Positions 22,618 to 34,900 of a DNA stretch of 64,000 nucleotides are shown here, piece after piece. A program made the translations under genes and the position numbers. The notes beneath the pieces were generated by a model, which was not told the DNA's origin, did no database searches, and worked only from the letters and a program-made list of their open reading frames with translations. Source of the DNA: Zingiber officinale (Eukaryota > Streptophyta > Magnoliopsida > Zingiberales > Zingiberaceae); NCBI RefSeq assembly GCF_018446385.1, contig NC_056001.1:11030672-11094671 (forward strand), written 5' to 3'. Numbering within the stretch: position 1 is the first letter of the stretch; every line of letters begins with the position of its first letter.

Positions 22618-25577
22618 GCAGAAACAGAGGGAAACAATGAGAAGAACAAGCCAAACATAGAACAAGGCACGAATCCGAATAAACACTTTTTAATGATCTT
22701 GTTGGAGCCCTTAATGGTGTAAGAGCGGGCGATGATACGGTGATAAAGAAGCCCCGAAAATGGGTTAAAGCCAGGAGGATTAGTATTCGGTGGTCCAAGT
22801 CAAATGGTCTAGTAGGGTCGGAAGAACCTGATATTTTTTGACTAGGTAAGGTTGGTCGAGTGGGCCTCGTAATGTTGGTCGGACGTGAAGGGCCACCCGA
22901 ACCATTTGAACGACTGCCCTTCACAACTAGCAGATGGAATTTGGAGTTAAGTACTAATTTATCCAGCCCATTGTCCTGGTCGATCGGACCTAAGGGACGA
23001 TCGGGCAATGGTTGATCGAACATAGTGCGCTTTTATGACAACATAAAGGGTCGAGTGAAGAATTTGTCACTAGCTGCATTTTGAAAAGCCAAGCTGGCAA
23101 GCTCTCGGCTAAGTAGTCGTCGGTAGCGAAGCTTAGATATCTATCATATCGTACTATTTTGAAAGTTTATATCAGAAACAACAGAGAATATCCCGTTAGC
23201 GAATCGTCCTTTAGAAGTTTCTAACCTGTTAAGTCACAACGATTAGCAGGCTCATTTAAGAAAAATTGTCAAGGGGTTTTATGGTCCGTCCTTTTTTAGT
23301 AAAAATTTGAAAAACGTGCTAATGCTTTGAGGTGCATCCATAACACAACAATTACACTATTAAAGGGGTCTCCATCTATATGTGGAGATATGCGACGCAT
23401 CTTATTTGCACACACTATCTGCTACAGTTCACAGTTATTACTTTCTTCACTAAAACTGAGCACTGACTTGAGCGTCGGAGGGTCAACACCGGAGACCCCT
23501 TCATTGATCTGGCACCAACATTCCTTGTGTTACAAGATAGCATAGAGTTTTCATCGAATCAATAGTAGAGCCACGTGTCTAGCTCATCACTATCATTGAT
23601 TTCGGACAGAATCAGATAGAACTACGGATCAAAGAACCTATTTGCCACCTTGCCGATGAAACCTAGAGTAGGATGTGGGGAAGGAAGTGAGAGAGAGGAG
23701 AAAAGTGCGTGTCTACTCGCATTCTGACAGCCAATGGCGGAGGTGATCTAGAAATAGTTAAGTGATCACAAACTTAGCCGGCAGGCGATGGTTGGCGGAT
23801 CAGGTCGAGGTGAGTGGATCTGGTTAGAATTGCCTGTCGATCCCAAGTACCAATTTTCCAAAGAACACCTTGTTTTTTCCCCTAAAAACACACGACTATA
23901 ATTCTTAATAGATGTGATTAGCCGACAATGCATGCCCATAATCAGTAATCATTGCACAGTTAAATAAATTAAACACTTTTCATACAACTAAACAAAGACG
24001 GATCAACTGCAATAACACAAATGTATTCAATTTATGGCTACACGGACAAGAGACGAACTAATTTACCCACTAATAATTAGGGATTAGTGCAATGATAGAT
24101 TTGTGTGGGCCAGGCTCAAATTGCAAGAAGGTACACCGGCTCAGCCATCATGTGGGGACCATGTAGCTCATGTGACACCTCCACCCATACCATGTGGCAT
24201 TATTGCATTCCCAACCCACCGAATAATCATTTTATGAATATTAAAAAAACATTTCCCCAGATTATAAATAATGAATCATTGGAATATACATGACGGCCGA
24301 TAGTTACGTTAGTGTAGACAATGCTAATCGTTAATATGAAAGAGGGGAAAAAGGAAGAAAAAATGCAAATGATTTGCAGGGCTGGTCACCCTACCGCAAC
24401 AAGTAATTCAAGTGACGGCGACAACCCGAATTGATTGGCGCCATCTGGTCAAACAAACTGTTCAACTTATATTTGTTGATGTTTTCTTTTTCTTGCATCG
24501 TTTATCCATTCAATGTTTTTGTAACCGATGCATTGTATTGGGTGCATGCATGTGCATGGAGTTCGCTCACAACCTCACATGCTATGTTCTAGTTGCTTGT
24601 GTGTATCGACGTCGCCTGATCTCTCACATGTGCCTTCCTCGCGGACATCACATATCTGCATGCTACTACACTAACGAAATCATTTCAAAACAATTCTATT
24701 CCAACAAGTAAACAATGTTTAGGAAATTTGTAACAGTGTTTATGGCAGCAAATGACTTATAATTCTAACTTCTCCCTCAAATCTCAATCATAGGTGGAAA
24801 CATCTATATTGCCGGAAAACGACATGATAACTAATCATGAATAAGCCCATTGATTTGATTCTAGTGCTGCTGCCGCACCAATATACCATGCGACATGCGT
24901 CCCTGGCCCCTGCCTGTTGTTGTATTTGCCGTCGAGGGGTTGTTTTGGAATTATCCATTAGTCCAAGAATGCGCCGATGGTATTCACATGATCGTCTTGT
25001 GATAATTAAGACATCATCATCTTAAAATTGTCATCGAGCTTAAATGGAGATATAATCGTCTTATAGTTTAATTGAAGCATTCAACATTTTGGAATTAAAA
25101 TATTAGATGACTAGTTGATTGATTTAGATAGATCTAGTATTAAATCGTGTTGCCTAACAACGAGCGATACAATTTTACAGGAGATAGAAAGAGAGACAGA
25201 GAGAGAGAGAGAGAGAAAGAGAATTCATTCATCCGTAAGTTTTTGCTTTTGCTTTGCAAGGCTTCAGGTTCCTTCACCCCGCGGGCAACCGCAACCGCCC
25301 AACCGAAGTTGTGGCCGCGTCCTACTCACACACTCACATGCCGGAGACACCGTCACTGTTCCCTAGACCAGATAATTCGCCCTTCCTTTTTGTGTTTTCC
25401 TTCGAGTGAATTTACTGTAACAATTTTTTTTGGAAGCTGTGTATGTTTCCATTTGGTTTACTAAAATGAAGCCTCTTCTGACTCGGACTCTGGGATTCTC
25501 CATCGTCCAGACTACCAGTAGGATGAGTTCAATTGACTCAAGTAATAAACGGGATGACAAGTAAATAAAAGTAGAGA
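22618..25577. other. Intergenic, LTR scraps, no gene recognised
   Basis: No credible coding region. The stretch 23,300-23,560 ends in the motif GACTTGAGCGTCGGAGGG followed by GGCACCAACA, the U5 end of a gypsy-type LTR on the plus strand. The rest (23.6-25.5 kb) is AT-rich DNA that I cannot assign. A (GA)n microsatellite lies at about 25,187-25,225. Confidence 0.5.
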
Positions 25578-25723
25578 AATGATATTCATCTAGAATTTTC
25601 ATCTAGAAAATTTATCTAGATAGACACATAAATGATGGGCCCACAAAAAGTGAAATGGTGGATCCCATCATTTATGTGTCTATCTAGATGAATTTTCTAG
25701 ATGAAAATTCTAAATGAGTATCA
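25578..25723. mobile_element. Foldback MITE 1 upstream of the TORTIFOLIA1-like gene
   Basis: Nearly perfect 60-bp inverted arms, starting AATGATATTCATCTAGAA and ending ..TTCTAAATGAGTATCA, around a short centre with CACAAAAAGTGAAATGGTGG. It has no coding capacity. The centre and its ATAGACACATAAATGATGGG flank recur in MITE 2 at 49968-50083, with different outer arms. It ends about 300 bp before the start codon, so it probably lies in the promoter. Confidence 0.75.
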
Positions 25724-25834
25724 CAACTCATAAAAGTATATACCAATGAGAAGTGAGAAATGTTGCTCTATAAATTCTCTTCGCTTTCAATCTGCCAACC
25801 ACCACACCATCTTTTTCTGCTCTTTAGTAGTTGA

Positions 25835-25836
25835 GC

Positions 25837-25871
<35 letters not shown>
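25835..25871 (+). promoter_or_regulatory. (CT)n tract in 5' leader or proximal promoter
   Basis: About 17 CT repeats, 160-200 bases upstream of the start codon at 26031. CT/GA tracts are common in plant core promoters and 5' leaders and bind GAGA-type (BPC) factors. Whether this one does is an inference. Confidence 0.5.
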
Positions 25872-25872
<1 letters not shown>

Positions 25873-26030
25873 CTTCCTGCCCTTTTCCTCCGCTTCCAAT
25901 GCAATCCTCTTCCTCCTCACTCCATGACCCATGGCTGTCGTGATTGCAATGTGAAGACACGCAAGGAGATTTTAGTGGTGTGGTTCGTCTTCTTGGAATC
26001 ATTAATTGCAGTACATAGTGCGAGTCGAGA

Positions 26031-29000
26031 ATGGCTTCCAGAGTGCAGCAGCAGCCGACAGGCGGCAATGAGGAGGGAGTGCGGCAGCGCGTGAATCGCT
26101 GCATGATGAAGCTGTCGGACCGCGACACCGAGGCAATGGCAGCATCCGAGCTCGACGCCATCGCTAAGGGGCTCACCGCCGACGCCTTTCCGCCTTTCCT
26201 CTCCGCCATCTCCGACGCTCGCCCCACCGACAAGACGCCGCTCCGTCGCCACTCCCTCCGGCTCCTCTCCCTGCTCTCCCATTCCCACCCTGCCTCTGCC
26301 GTCGCTCCGCATCTCCCGCGCATGCTCGCCGCCGCCCTCCGCCGTCTGCGCGACCCGGACTCCTCTGTCCGCGCCGCTTGCGTTGATGCGTTCCGTTCCA
26401 TGGCCGCAGCGCACCCGCCCGCCCTTGCTGCCGTTTTTCTCCGTCCTTTGGCTGACTCCCTCCTGCACGAGCAGGACCTGTGTGCGCAGATCTCTGCCGC
26501 GCTCTCCCTCGCCGCCGCCGTCGATGCCGCCACAGCCTCCACCTTGGACCCCGATCTCGCTCACCTCCTCCAGCGCCTACTTCCTCGCTTGGTGAAACTC
26601 CTCCGAAGCAACGCGTTCAAGGCGAAAGCCGCGCTGCTCTCGCTTCTGGGCAGTATCGCCGGAGCCGGTGGCGCTGCGACTGCTCAGCTCGTCGCCCTGC
26701 TCGTCCCCTGCCTCGTGGAGTCCCTCGCCAGCGATGACTGGACTACGAGGAAGGCTGCCGCCGAGTCTTTATCCGTTCTTGCCCTCAGAGAGAAGGAATT
26801 ACTGATTGGATTTAGGTCATCCTGCATCACTTCTTTTGAATCAAGGAAGTTCGACAAGGTCTGATTTGGTACAGGATTAGCGTTAGATTTGAAACCCTTG
26901 ATCTCTTTATTTTTCTAGGTTTTGATCTTCGATTCTTTGAAAAAAAAAATGTAGGTGAAGATTGTGAGGGATTCCATGAATCGGATGCTGGATGTATGGA
27001 AGGACATTCCCGAGGCTCCTGAAAGCGAAATCAAGTCTCAGTCGCAGCAGGCGAATTCGTCCACCCGAGGTGATGAATCTACTCCTGTTTTTTTCCTCTG
27101 ATTGTTCTCAAGAAATTTCAAAATTATATCAAACATGGGACTTATATCCATTTATATTCGAACAGAAACGATGGGAGATGGACGATTTACAACTTCGGCA
27201 GCCGCCCCTTCAATCCAATCGGCAAAAAGAGTTAATTCAAGCAGATCACCTCCACCTGCCGCCTCACCAATTCCTACGTCCCGAAACAACGTCCCCTCCA
27301 TTAGGAACAAGAAATTGCCCCCGCCTTTGTTTCGTAAGGCTGAACTGAAGCCCTCTAATTGGAGCGTAGAAATCCCGGTCACCGGTTCTCCAGTAGAAGT
27401 CGTCGATCACAAAAGGTTTCAGAAAGATCCGGAGCAAGGAGCACCAAAAAGCAGTGTCAAATCCAGGTTAGAAGCACGGCGGATGCTGTTTGAGGGAAAA
27501 TCAGAACACGAAGGGAGTAATGTGGCTGGGCTAAAGTCAGCATCACATGCTCCTAATCAGGAGACTGCCCAGTTGGAACAAACCATGGAAGCTAGCAAGA
27601 AAGAAGATGATCTAAATGCTGAACATAATGATAAGGATGGCAATCTGACTATGATAAAGATGCAGTTGATGCAAATAGAGAACCAGCAGTCCAATCTGTT
27701 AGAGCTTCTCCAGGTATAATTCCTTCCCGATGCAAAGTTGCTTTGGCTCCTTATATATGTTAATTGAATGTGATCGTCCCAGAATGCTATATCATCTGCT
27801 TGTCTGTTTATTTTTCACAAGTTAGCTTTCTGCTCTTACATCTGTATGATAAACTTTGTTTCATCACTTAGTGCACAATCTACGCATTCCTCGCTGACAA
27901 AGATAATTATCATCTAGTTAGAAAGCATTAGTTTGCTCGCTTCAAATCACTAGTGGCTTCTTGACTGATCACGTGGCGGCATGGGTGAGATGAGTTATCA
28001 AACAATACCGTATATTTTTGAAAAAAAAACTCGTGAGAAACCCTAGAGCTAAATGTTTGTGGGTTCTGTTGTTTCCCACTGACACACTGATTGTTATGTA
28101 TACTATAGAGCAGATGGAAGTCATCTTCTCAGAAGCATGTACATGGCAAATTTTCCCTTTATTTAGTTCCTTAGTGTACCTTTAGTTTGTCTCTAGTAAG
28201 TGAAGATCTATCTGGATAAGTTAATTCAACCAAGCTAATTCATTTATGAACTACTACTCGTACACACAACACCGTGCAGGTTTGTGTTACTGTCCAATTT
28301 AAGGCGAACAAATTATCGCTTTAGTCAAGTAGTCATTCTTTCTAGAATAAACATCCTAAAATAGATAAGAGTAACTTGCAATTTTGAGGAATCTATTCCA
28401 TTGATCAATGAAGAATGTGTAACCAAATTATAATTCCAACTAGAAAACTCCACAGTAATTTTCAAGATTTTCCAGGACTAATTAGATACTTTTCTTTGTA
28501 ACTGATGTGATAATGTCTGACTATCTATGGATTAAAGGCTTGTACCACTCCGCTGCCACATATTATGAAGTATCTATACAAGGGCAAGGTAGCATTTAGT
28601 AAAGCCTAGAGGGATCCCTATCAAACTCAAAACGCCAACATTTCAGTAGGAATCTATGGGTATTTAAGCATATTCTAAGAATCCTCATTTGTAATGTGAG
28701 ACTAAGAAATGTAGGTTTATCCTTTCTTCACTTCCTCCTATCTTTTAATAGCATTCTCTTTTTACTTTTAAATTATTACATTTATATTTTTCTTCCCTTC
28801 TATTATTCCTCTCACTTTTTTCTTAGAATTAGCCTTGATCTTTAATTTCATGCTTGTTGTTTCATATATTGTTTGCTTCAAGTTGAGTATCCATCGCACA
28901 AAAAAATCATCTGAGAAAGTAAGAGATCTAATTTGTATTCTTTTGTAGAAATTCATTGGAAACTCACAAAATGGCCTACATTCACTGGAAACAAGAGTGC

Positions 29001-29380
29001 ATGGCCTTGAAATAGCATTGGATGAGATCTCCCAAAATTTAGCATTATCTTCCGGTAGGATGGCAAACAATGATCCTGCTTCAAGCGCTTGCTGCAGATT
29101 ACCTGGTACCGAATTCCTAAGCCCGAAATTTTGGAGGAAGACCGAAGGCAGAAACTCCACCAGGTTATCTGTGTCAGACCTACAGAACTGCAACTACCGA
29201 GAAACTAGGAGTTCGTATAAATTGGATGAGTGGAGGCATGGAGTCCAGGGTGGCTTTGTTGTCAATCCCTTGGCAGAGATTAACCCTCAGTCAGTCGGGA
29301 GTTCAAAGTCTATTCAAGTCAAAATGCTAAAGAATATGACACGAGAGAATGAGATTACACTTGCTCATCCAAGCAAGTAG
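26031..29380 (+). CDS. TORTIFOLIA1/SPIRAL2-like microtubule-associated protein
   Basis: Plant-specific HEAT-repeat protein that binds cortical microtubules and guides directional cell growth. Four exons fit GT..AG junctions and join in frame: 26031-26858, 26955-27069, 27166-27713, 28949-29380, giving 640 residues. Residues about 20-300 are helical HEAT-type repeats (FPPFLSAISD, LLSLLSHSHP, DSSVRAACVDAF, DWTTRKAAAESLSVLA, then VKIVRDSMNRMLDVWKDIPE across exon 2). The middle is a basic, proline- and serine-rich linker. A short coiled coil closes exon 3 (MQLMQIENQQSNLLELLQ). Exon 4 opens with KFIGNSQNGLHSLETRVHGLE, a family hallmark. The start is the first ATG of the GC-rich exon. The length fits the TORTIFOLIA1-like 3/4 group. 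The family's longer members carry an extra C-terminal helical domain that is absent here. The subfamily is inferred; the family is secure. Confidence 0.88.
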
Positions 29381-30608
29381 ATGGATAAGCATCCTGAAAC
29401 TATATGGGACGATATGGTATATACTACCTATCACGTTTGCATTTAAATGTTGCTAATCCTCGGCGCTTAATTTCTATTACTGGTATCTTTTGTTTTAATT
29501 TTTTTTTTCAATTCAGGTGAGGAAATTGACATACATAATTTGGTAAGAACCTACAGAGCTAGGATGCAGGTGTTTAAATACCTTCATATTACTCTAGCTC
29601 GGGATATCTGAAGACAAGATAGAGCAAATTACTTTCCGATAAGAGGAGCTCGAAAGAGAGCTGTTTATCTAGAATCGGATATTTTGTGGAACACTAATGT
29701 TCCCCTTCATTTGGACGGTCCTTATTCTGACACCAGTGAATGTGATCAGCACTTCCTGACAACCTGAAAGCCAACGTCCATGAGGTATTGTTTGTGCTGT
29801 CTAAAAGATATTATTGATGTGAATTGAACAGATGAATCCGTTCTCCTTGCATGCTTAATGTTTTTCTGATGGTGATTAATAAAGCAACAAAGGATCGTCT
29901 TCCCAGTGTCGGTAAACTTGAATGCTACGCCTTGGCAACTTCTCCCTCATATCAATTTTCCCTATTTGTCCTCTCCGAAATTAGGTTTTGTTCGGCAGAA
30001 GTCCAGTAGCAAGAGCATGAATGTGGTCCAGTTAGGTTGGAGATAATTTGGCTTCGGCTCGAATTCAACGAACATTTAATTTTGGTTCGCTGAATCAAAT
30101 TGTGGCCTAGTTTTATGTTTAAAAATTAATAAAATTGGGTGAAAAAAAAAAGAAGATAAATTTAAATATTTCTTTTAATAATTGGATTAAGGTCAACTAT
30201 TATTAACTGAATCAAAATCGGCAGGTGTCGTATTTTGAATAGACCGATCGATATTTCAAATGGTTAGATATTAAAATTAAGTAGCCGCCATGTTAATGAT
30301 TAACGGTGGATGATTAAGCCTAAGAGTACGCAAACGGACTAGGACCGTCAGATAATTAAACTATACACTGGAATTGTCGGTTGCGATTAATTTTATAAAT
30401 TTTGATTGCGGGTCTCGATGACCCGGTCAGGCAACGAACCGCGAAAAACAGCTAACTGCTCCCTCCATTATCTTTAAAACGGAGGCTGTTCTTTGCCTTA
30501 GCCTTCGTCTTCTCAAGCAGGATTTTTCGTCGTCGTCATCATCAAGCTGTTCCAATTACAAAGCTTTCTATCGAGATTGAAGACATAACAAAAACGAAGT
30601 AAAGCGTG
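29381..30608. other. 3' region and intergenic, no further gene recognised
   Basis: The frame of exon 4 stays open after its TAG for 12 codons (HPETIWDDM) to a possible donor at 29417. A possible acceptor lies at 29516, followed by nine more codons. The rest is AT-rich and unassigned. A possible TATA-like TCTTTAAAAC lies at 30471-30480, ahead of the next gene. Confidence 0.4.
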
Positions 30609-30941
30609 ATGCCGATCTCCTCTTCCATCTCCGGCATAATGGTGATTGCTACCGGGAGCTTGGTGCTTGGTGCCGTCACCGGTATATTCCACATACTCTT
30701 CTCGTTTTTGTTGCCGATCCTCTTAGGCATCGCCGAAAGCATTACTAGCGATGCCGAGACGGCTGCGGCAATTACCATCAAAGCGGTTCTAGTGATTCCA
30801 TTTGTTATGTGCATGTCGGTAGTAATCGCATCTGCTGTTGTTCTACTGAGAACGAGAGTTTCTGCTTCTGAATCGGAAATTATCTCCCTTGTTGTGGTTC
30901 TCCCGGAAGAGGAAGAGATGATAACCATAGTCATAGAATGA
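30609..30941 (+). CDS. Small two-helix membrane protein candidate
   Basis: 110 residues from the ATG at 30609, single exon. I do not recognise a family. There are two long hydrophobic stretches, about residues 10-42 (IMVIATGSLVLGAVTGIFHI..LPILLGIA) and 55-80 (ITIKAVLVIPFVMCMSVVIAS), joined by a short acidic loop. The tail is acidic (LPEEEEMITIVIE). A leader-like GC and CT stretch and a TATA-like TCTTTAAAAC lie upstream, and an AT-rich trailer follows. The opposite strand is also open for 130 codons, so coding is not proven. The hydrophobic pattern and context favour the plus strand. Function unknown. Confidence 0.45.
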   Translation: MPISSSISGIMVIATGSLVLGAVTGIFHILFSFLLPILLGIAESITSDAETAAAITIKAVLVIPFVMCMSVVIASAVVLLRTRVSASESEIISLVVVLPEEEEMITIVIE

Positions 30942-31117
30942 AACGTTAAGCCAATGATTTTGTAAATAGGTTTTGATATTTGATTTTAACAATGTGTATG
31001 GATTTATGCCATTACCTTTTGTAAAAAGAAGTGAACTTTCATAAAGATTTTGGTCTCAGCGAGAACACTAAGGACAGATAACATAAGTAAACATTACAGA
31101 GAGCAATTTATGGTAAA

Positions 31118-31834
31118 CTAGAGACATGAATTGAAAGGAAAGAAAACATCAAACCATTGACTACCATGTTCCATGTACGAATCAAACATCAAGCTCCTCT
31201 CGCTCGCGCCGATATTGTCTTCCGGGAACCAAGTCGATAATTCATTGCCAGCCTCCACCGGCGCCTTCTCCCTCTCGACCACCGGCGCCGGCCGCACTGA
31301 CCTTTCCTCTGCTTTGTAGCGGCGGTCGACGACCTCCACATGCTGGTTCCTCACCTGCTCCATCCGCTCCCGCACCAGCTTCACCTTCGTCTCCACCATC
31401 CACGCGAGGCTTGTGACAGCCTCGAACTCTGCCTCGGCCAAGCCGGCGACCGCGCCGCCGCTTCTGCGGGCGAGGCCCCTGCGCATGAGCAGCGCCGTCT
31501 CGAGATCCAGGTTCTCGCGCTCTTGCTTCCGGTGCTGCTCCCGGAGCTTGGCCGCGCGCTGCCTGAGGAACGCCTCCTGGTTCATCATCTTCTTGCTCTG
31601 CTCCATCTCCGGCAGGCTCTTGAAGCGCGCGAGCACGCGGGTGGCCTCGGCCACTGACGGCCAGACCTCCGGATGCGGCTCCTGCGGCGCGTACACGATC
31701 ACGCACGCCTTGACGTCGCAGAGGGTGGCCAGCTCGCTCGCCTTCTTCATCAGCCCTTTCCTTCTCTTCTTGAACGTCGCCCGCCTCGTGGAGTCGTTGG
31801 TGATCCACGCGAGTTTCAACTTCTTCCGCGCCAT
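31118..31834 (-). CDS. Type I (M-gamma) MADS-box protein, AGL80-like
   Basis: DNA-binding transcription factor; relatives such as AGL80 and PHERES act in the central cell and endosperm. The protein is 238 residues from MARKKLKLAWI. The MADS domain (about 1-60) shows MARKKLKLAWITNDSTRR, FKKRRKGLMKKASELATLCD and KACVIVYAPQEPHPEVWPS. The last motif (EVWPS) is typical of the M-gamma group. The rest is a charged helical region with glutamine and glutamate (about 75-185) and an acidic end. No intron, as usual for type I genes. An upstream in-frame ATG at 31864 would add ten residues, but a TATA box (CTATAAAA, complement of 31872-31879) sits only 8 bases before it. That implies transcription starts inside or after that ATG, so 31834 is preferred. 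Confidence 0.9.
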   Translation of the reverse strand: MARKKLKLAWITNDSTRRATFKKRRKGLMKKASELATLCDVKACVIVYAPQEPHPEVWPSVAEATRVLARFKSLPEMEQSKKMMNQEAFLRQRAAKLREQHRKQERENLDLETALLMRRGLARRSGGAVAGLAEAEFEAVTSLAWMVETKVKLVRERMEQVRNQHVEVVDRRYKAEERSVRPAPVVEREKAPVEAGNELSTWFPEDNIGASERSLMFDSYMEHGSQWFDVFFPFNSCL

Positions 31835-31871
31835 GGTCGTAGCTGGAGGAAGCGTGGAATCCATCGCCGCT

Positions 31872-31879
31872 TTTATAGA
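31872..31879 (-). promoter_or_regulatory. TATA box of the AGL80-like gene
   Basis: Minus-strand CTATAAAA, about 37 bases upstream of the ATG at 31834. It decides between the two possible start codons. Confidence 0.6.
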
Positions 31880-31909
31880 GCCAACGCGTTGGATTTGGGA
31901 GCATTATTT

Positions 31910-34900
31910 TAGATTGGATCGGATGTCAATGGATTTTGATCAGGAATTAAAGGAATCCAGCTACGAGAGGATCGTGATTTTTAATTTCGATCATAAACGA
32001 GGGCTTTCACTGCGGGATTGCAAATTTAATGGATTGATTCATGTGGCTTGATGAATTGTTTATCGTATTTTATCTTGATGTGAGTCGACGACTCAGGCTC
32101 TTGCCAGTTGCCAGGGGGATTGCAAATTTAATTAAAATTAATGTTGATTGCCTGGTGAATCTTGTTCTAATTAACCTCTCCAGATATTCAAATTTGTGCT
32201 GCAAAAGGTTTAGGCATGTCAAACAAATGGAAGTACTCACGGAGACGGATGAAATAAAAGTTCAAAGAAAAAGTAAATATGATTCCATATATATTTAAAT
32301 TCACGAAAAAATAAAAGTATATGAACTAACTAAAAATATAGATTCTAAAGTTAATGGTAGGATTATTTTTTAATCCACCGTGCAAATTCAATTGATGTAT
32401 TACACGAATTTTTTATCTATTTATAGAATTGAAATGAAAGACCTTTGATATGGGCGAAAGCACTAGGTATGATATGATAGATTAAAGTAAAGGTGAGATG
32501 ACGGTCCAAATCAAGATAAGATGACAATCAGGGGCTACTCGTAATAAGGTTTGGTTCTTCGCCCAGTACTAAGGCCCTCGGTATAAGGACGATCGACCAA
32601 CAAGGTACTCCAATAAGGTCGTTCGGACCAAAGGGGCCTATATCGCTCCCTACCTATAGTAAGGTGGCTAGTATGTACCCGATCAACCATTATCTATCTG
32701 GGTTCAAAAGAGTCCCAAACGACTACAAGGCCGACCGGGTGTAATATTCATACAAGACCCAAGGATCTAGCATCCCGCTGTATGTGCCTAGTATACAATG
32801 GGATAATCCGGCAACTGGACAAACATAGGGGTCTTTATTATTCATTCTCCTGCCTTCTTGTATATGGGTGATTGGAAAAACAATTGACTTATCTTCGCCA
32901 AGTAAACATACAATGCAAATCTCAGAAGGAACTTGATTGGATTTCCAAAGCTCAAATATCACTTTAGGGGCAAGCCTCCCAATACAAGAATGATCAACTA
33001 AAAGTACCAATAGGGCCTTTTGAGAACTCAGTTCTTCATTCTTCAGAAACAAATATCCTTGCATATTGTTGGTTGGTTTTAAGAATCATTCAAATCTAGG
33101 GGACTTGACTTCCAATTACTTCATAATCAAATCTCTAATATTATACAACATATATCCAAGCGATATTAAGGGTCGGTCGTCTTACCATACTCAGTATTAT
33201 GTTCTTATATGTACACCTGATCGGCTAACTGTCCAGCTAGGATATTTTTGGGTATCACATTGCTAGAGAATCGTAATAATTTATCAGAGAAAAACAACCA
33301 CTTGTCAGATAATATTATTCTGTTATTACATGGTGATATGGGTTGTGACGAGTGGATTCAAAAGGTGACATGACGGCCAAAGTAAAGATGGTGTGGCGAT
33401 CACAGTTGAGAAGGGACAACAATATTCCTCATCCAGCTTTGATTAATCGCTTGCCACTAGGGTTCTCAGAGTTAATCTGATCGAGTTATAAGCCAATCGG
33501 CTAGACAAGGGCGGCTAGCCCTTAAGCTGATCGGACCTGAGGAGTTCGGTGCCTTAAGGATGGCCACACCTTAGGACAACCAAGATTAAGGATGGTCGGT
33601 CTTACATATCGGCTAGAGTGAATGACTCGCTTCCCAATAGACCAGTCATAGCCTCATAGGTATGGTCAAGGGAAAAACTAAACTCCTTATTTGGTATGAG
33701 TTTCTCTATATATGCTCGGGTGATCTTGATTGTTGGTTGCCTCTAATGGGCTTCCATGTGGCAGTATGTCTGCCAAATATAGCCCAACTTAATATATATT
33801 GACCAAACCTCTCAAAGCGCAGTGGTGTTTCTCTAGGTAGTTCATTATATGCTCGGTCGGGTAAAAGGTTGATCGGACTCACAACTTTTATCCTTATACT
33901 ACTACCCGGACGGAATTCCAACAAACCATAGATTATTAGAGAGATCTTCAGAAAGCCCGAGGCACTGTATTATTTCTCTAACGGATTTCCAGCATGATTA
34001 AAATACTATATTATTCTCCGAATGAATGTCTCAAGAATGCATAGAATATAACCGAACGACTTAATACCAAGATAAATATAAAGGCAGTAGGCCTCACAGG
34101 CCTGCCAGGATACATGCAATATGATACACTACAAAGTAGAATATACAAAATGCAATCGAACAACCTAATAGAAGCGGTCGGCTCAAATACCGGCTGAGAT
34201 ATATTATCAGACAACATTCTAACAACCTGCCATAATAACAACTTTATGTCAGAGAATATTCTTCTGGAAATTTCTTCAGGGCTATCGTGTGTCCCATCAG
34301 CATATCAATTATAATAGCATATTTTTTTGGTAACCTCGATAATAACAGAAGTTATAAACGATAAAAGAGGTATAGATGTGGATAAAAGAAAATTTCCTCG
34401 ATAATTATGGTACATTACCTAACAAACTCTAACACACTTTGTCATCTCATGATTACGGAGGTTATGTAAGGTAATATATAAAGTGGGAGTCCTCTCCGTG
34501 ACGAAGGTACGCTCTCTGAACATTAACAACTCATCCTTGCGCACATCTGCTACTGTTCTTCATCCACCCGCTTGGGCTTGTACTAACTTGAGCATCGGAG
34601 GACTTTCACTAGGGGCTCCCTAATTGGTTTCTAGGCACCAACACTTTGTTGAATTGTTTCCGTGTGCGCAGGATCGGAGAGAAGTTTCTTCTTAGAGGAA
34701 AAGGTCTTATGCTAGTCAACCTTCAATTCATCGTGTCCAGCACGTCATCTCTGTAGTTTTCAGACAGGATCATATGACCATTTAATAGAACCTTCCTCGA
34801 AGGTGACTAGACATTTTCTATTAGTCGATATTTTATGACAGCATATTCCTTCAACCACCTCATTAATGACGTCAGTTACAAAAAAAAGGATACACACGAG

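Noticed and set aside
22607-23023. 138-codon minus-strand frame rich in Pro, Arg and Ser
   Set aside because: No recognisable domain, lies in LTR-derived DNA, poor codon pattern.
25787-26564. Long Arg/Glu/Ala-rich frames on the minus strand
   Set aside because: Antisense shadows of the GC-rich exon 1 of the TORTIFOLIA1-like gene.
31242-32051. Open frames overlapping the MADS-box gene
   Set aside because: Shadow frames of high-GC coding DNA. Only the minus-strand frame with the MADS domain has family motifs.
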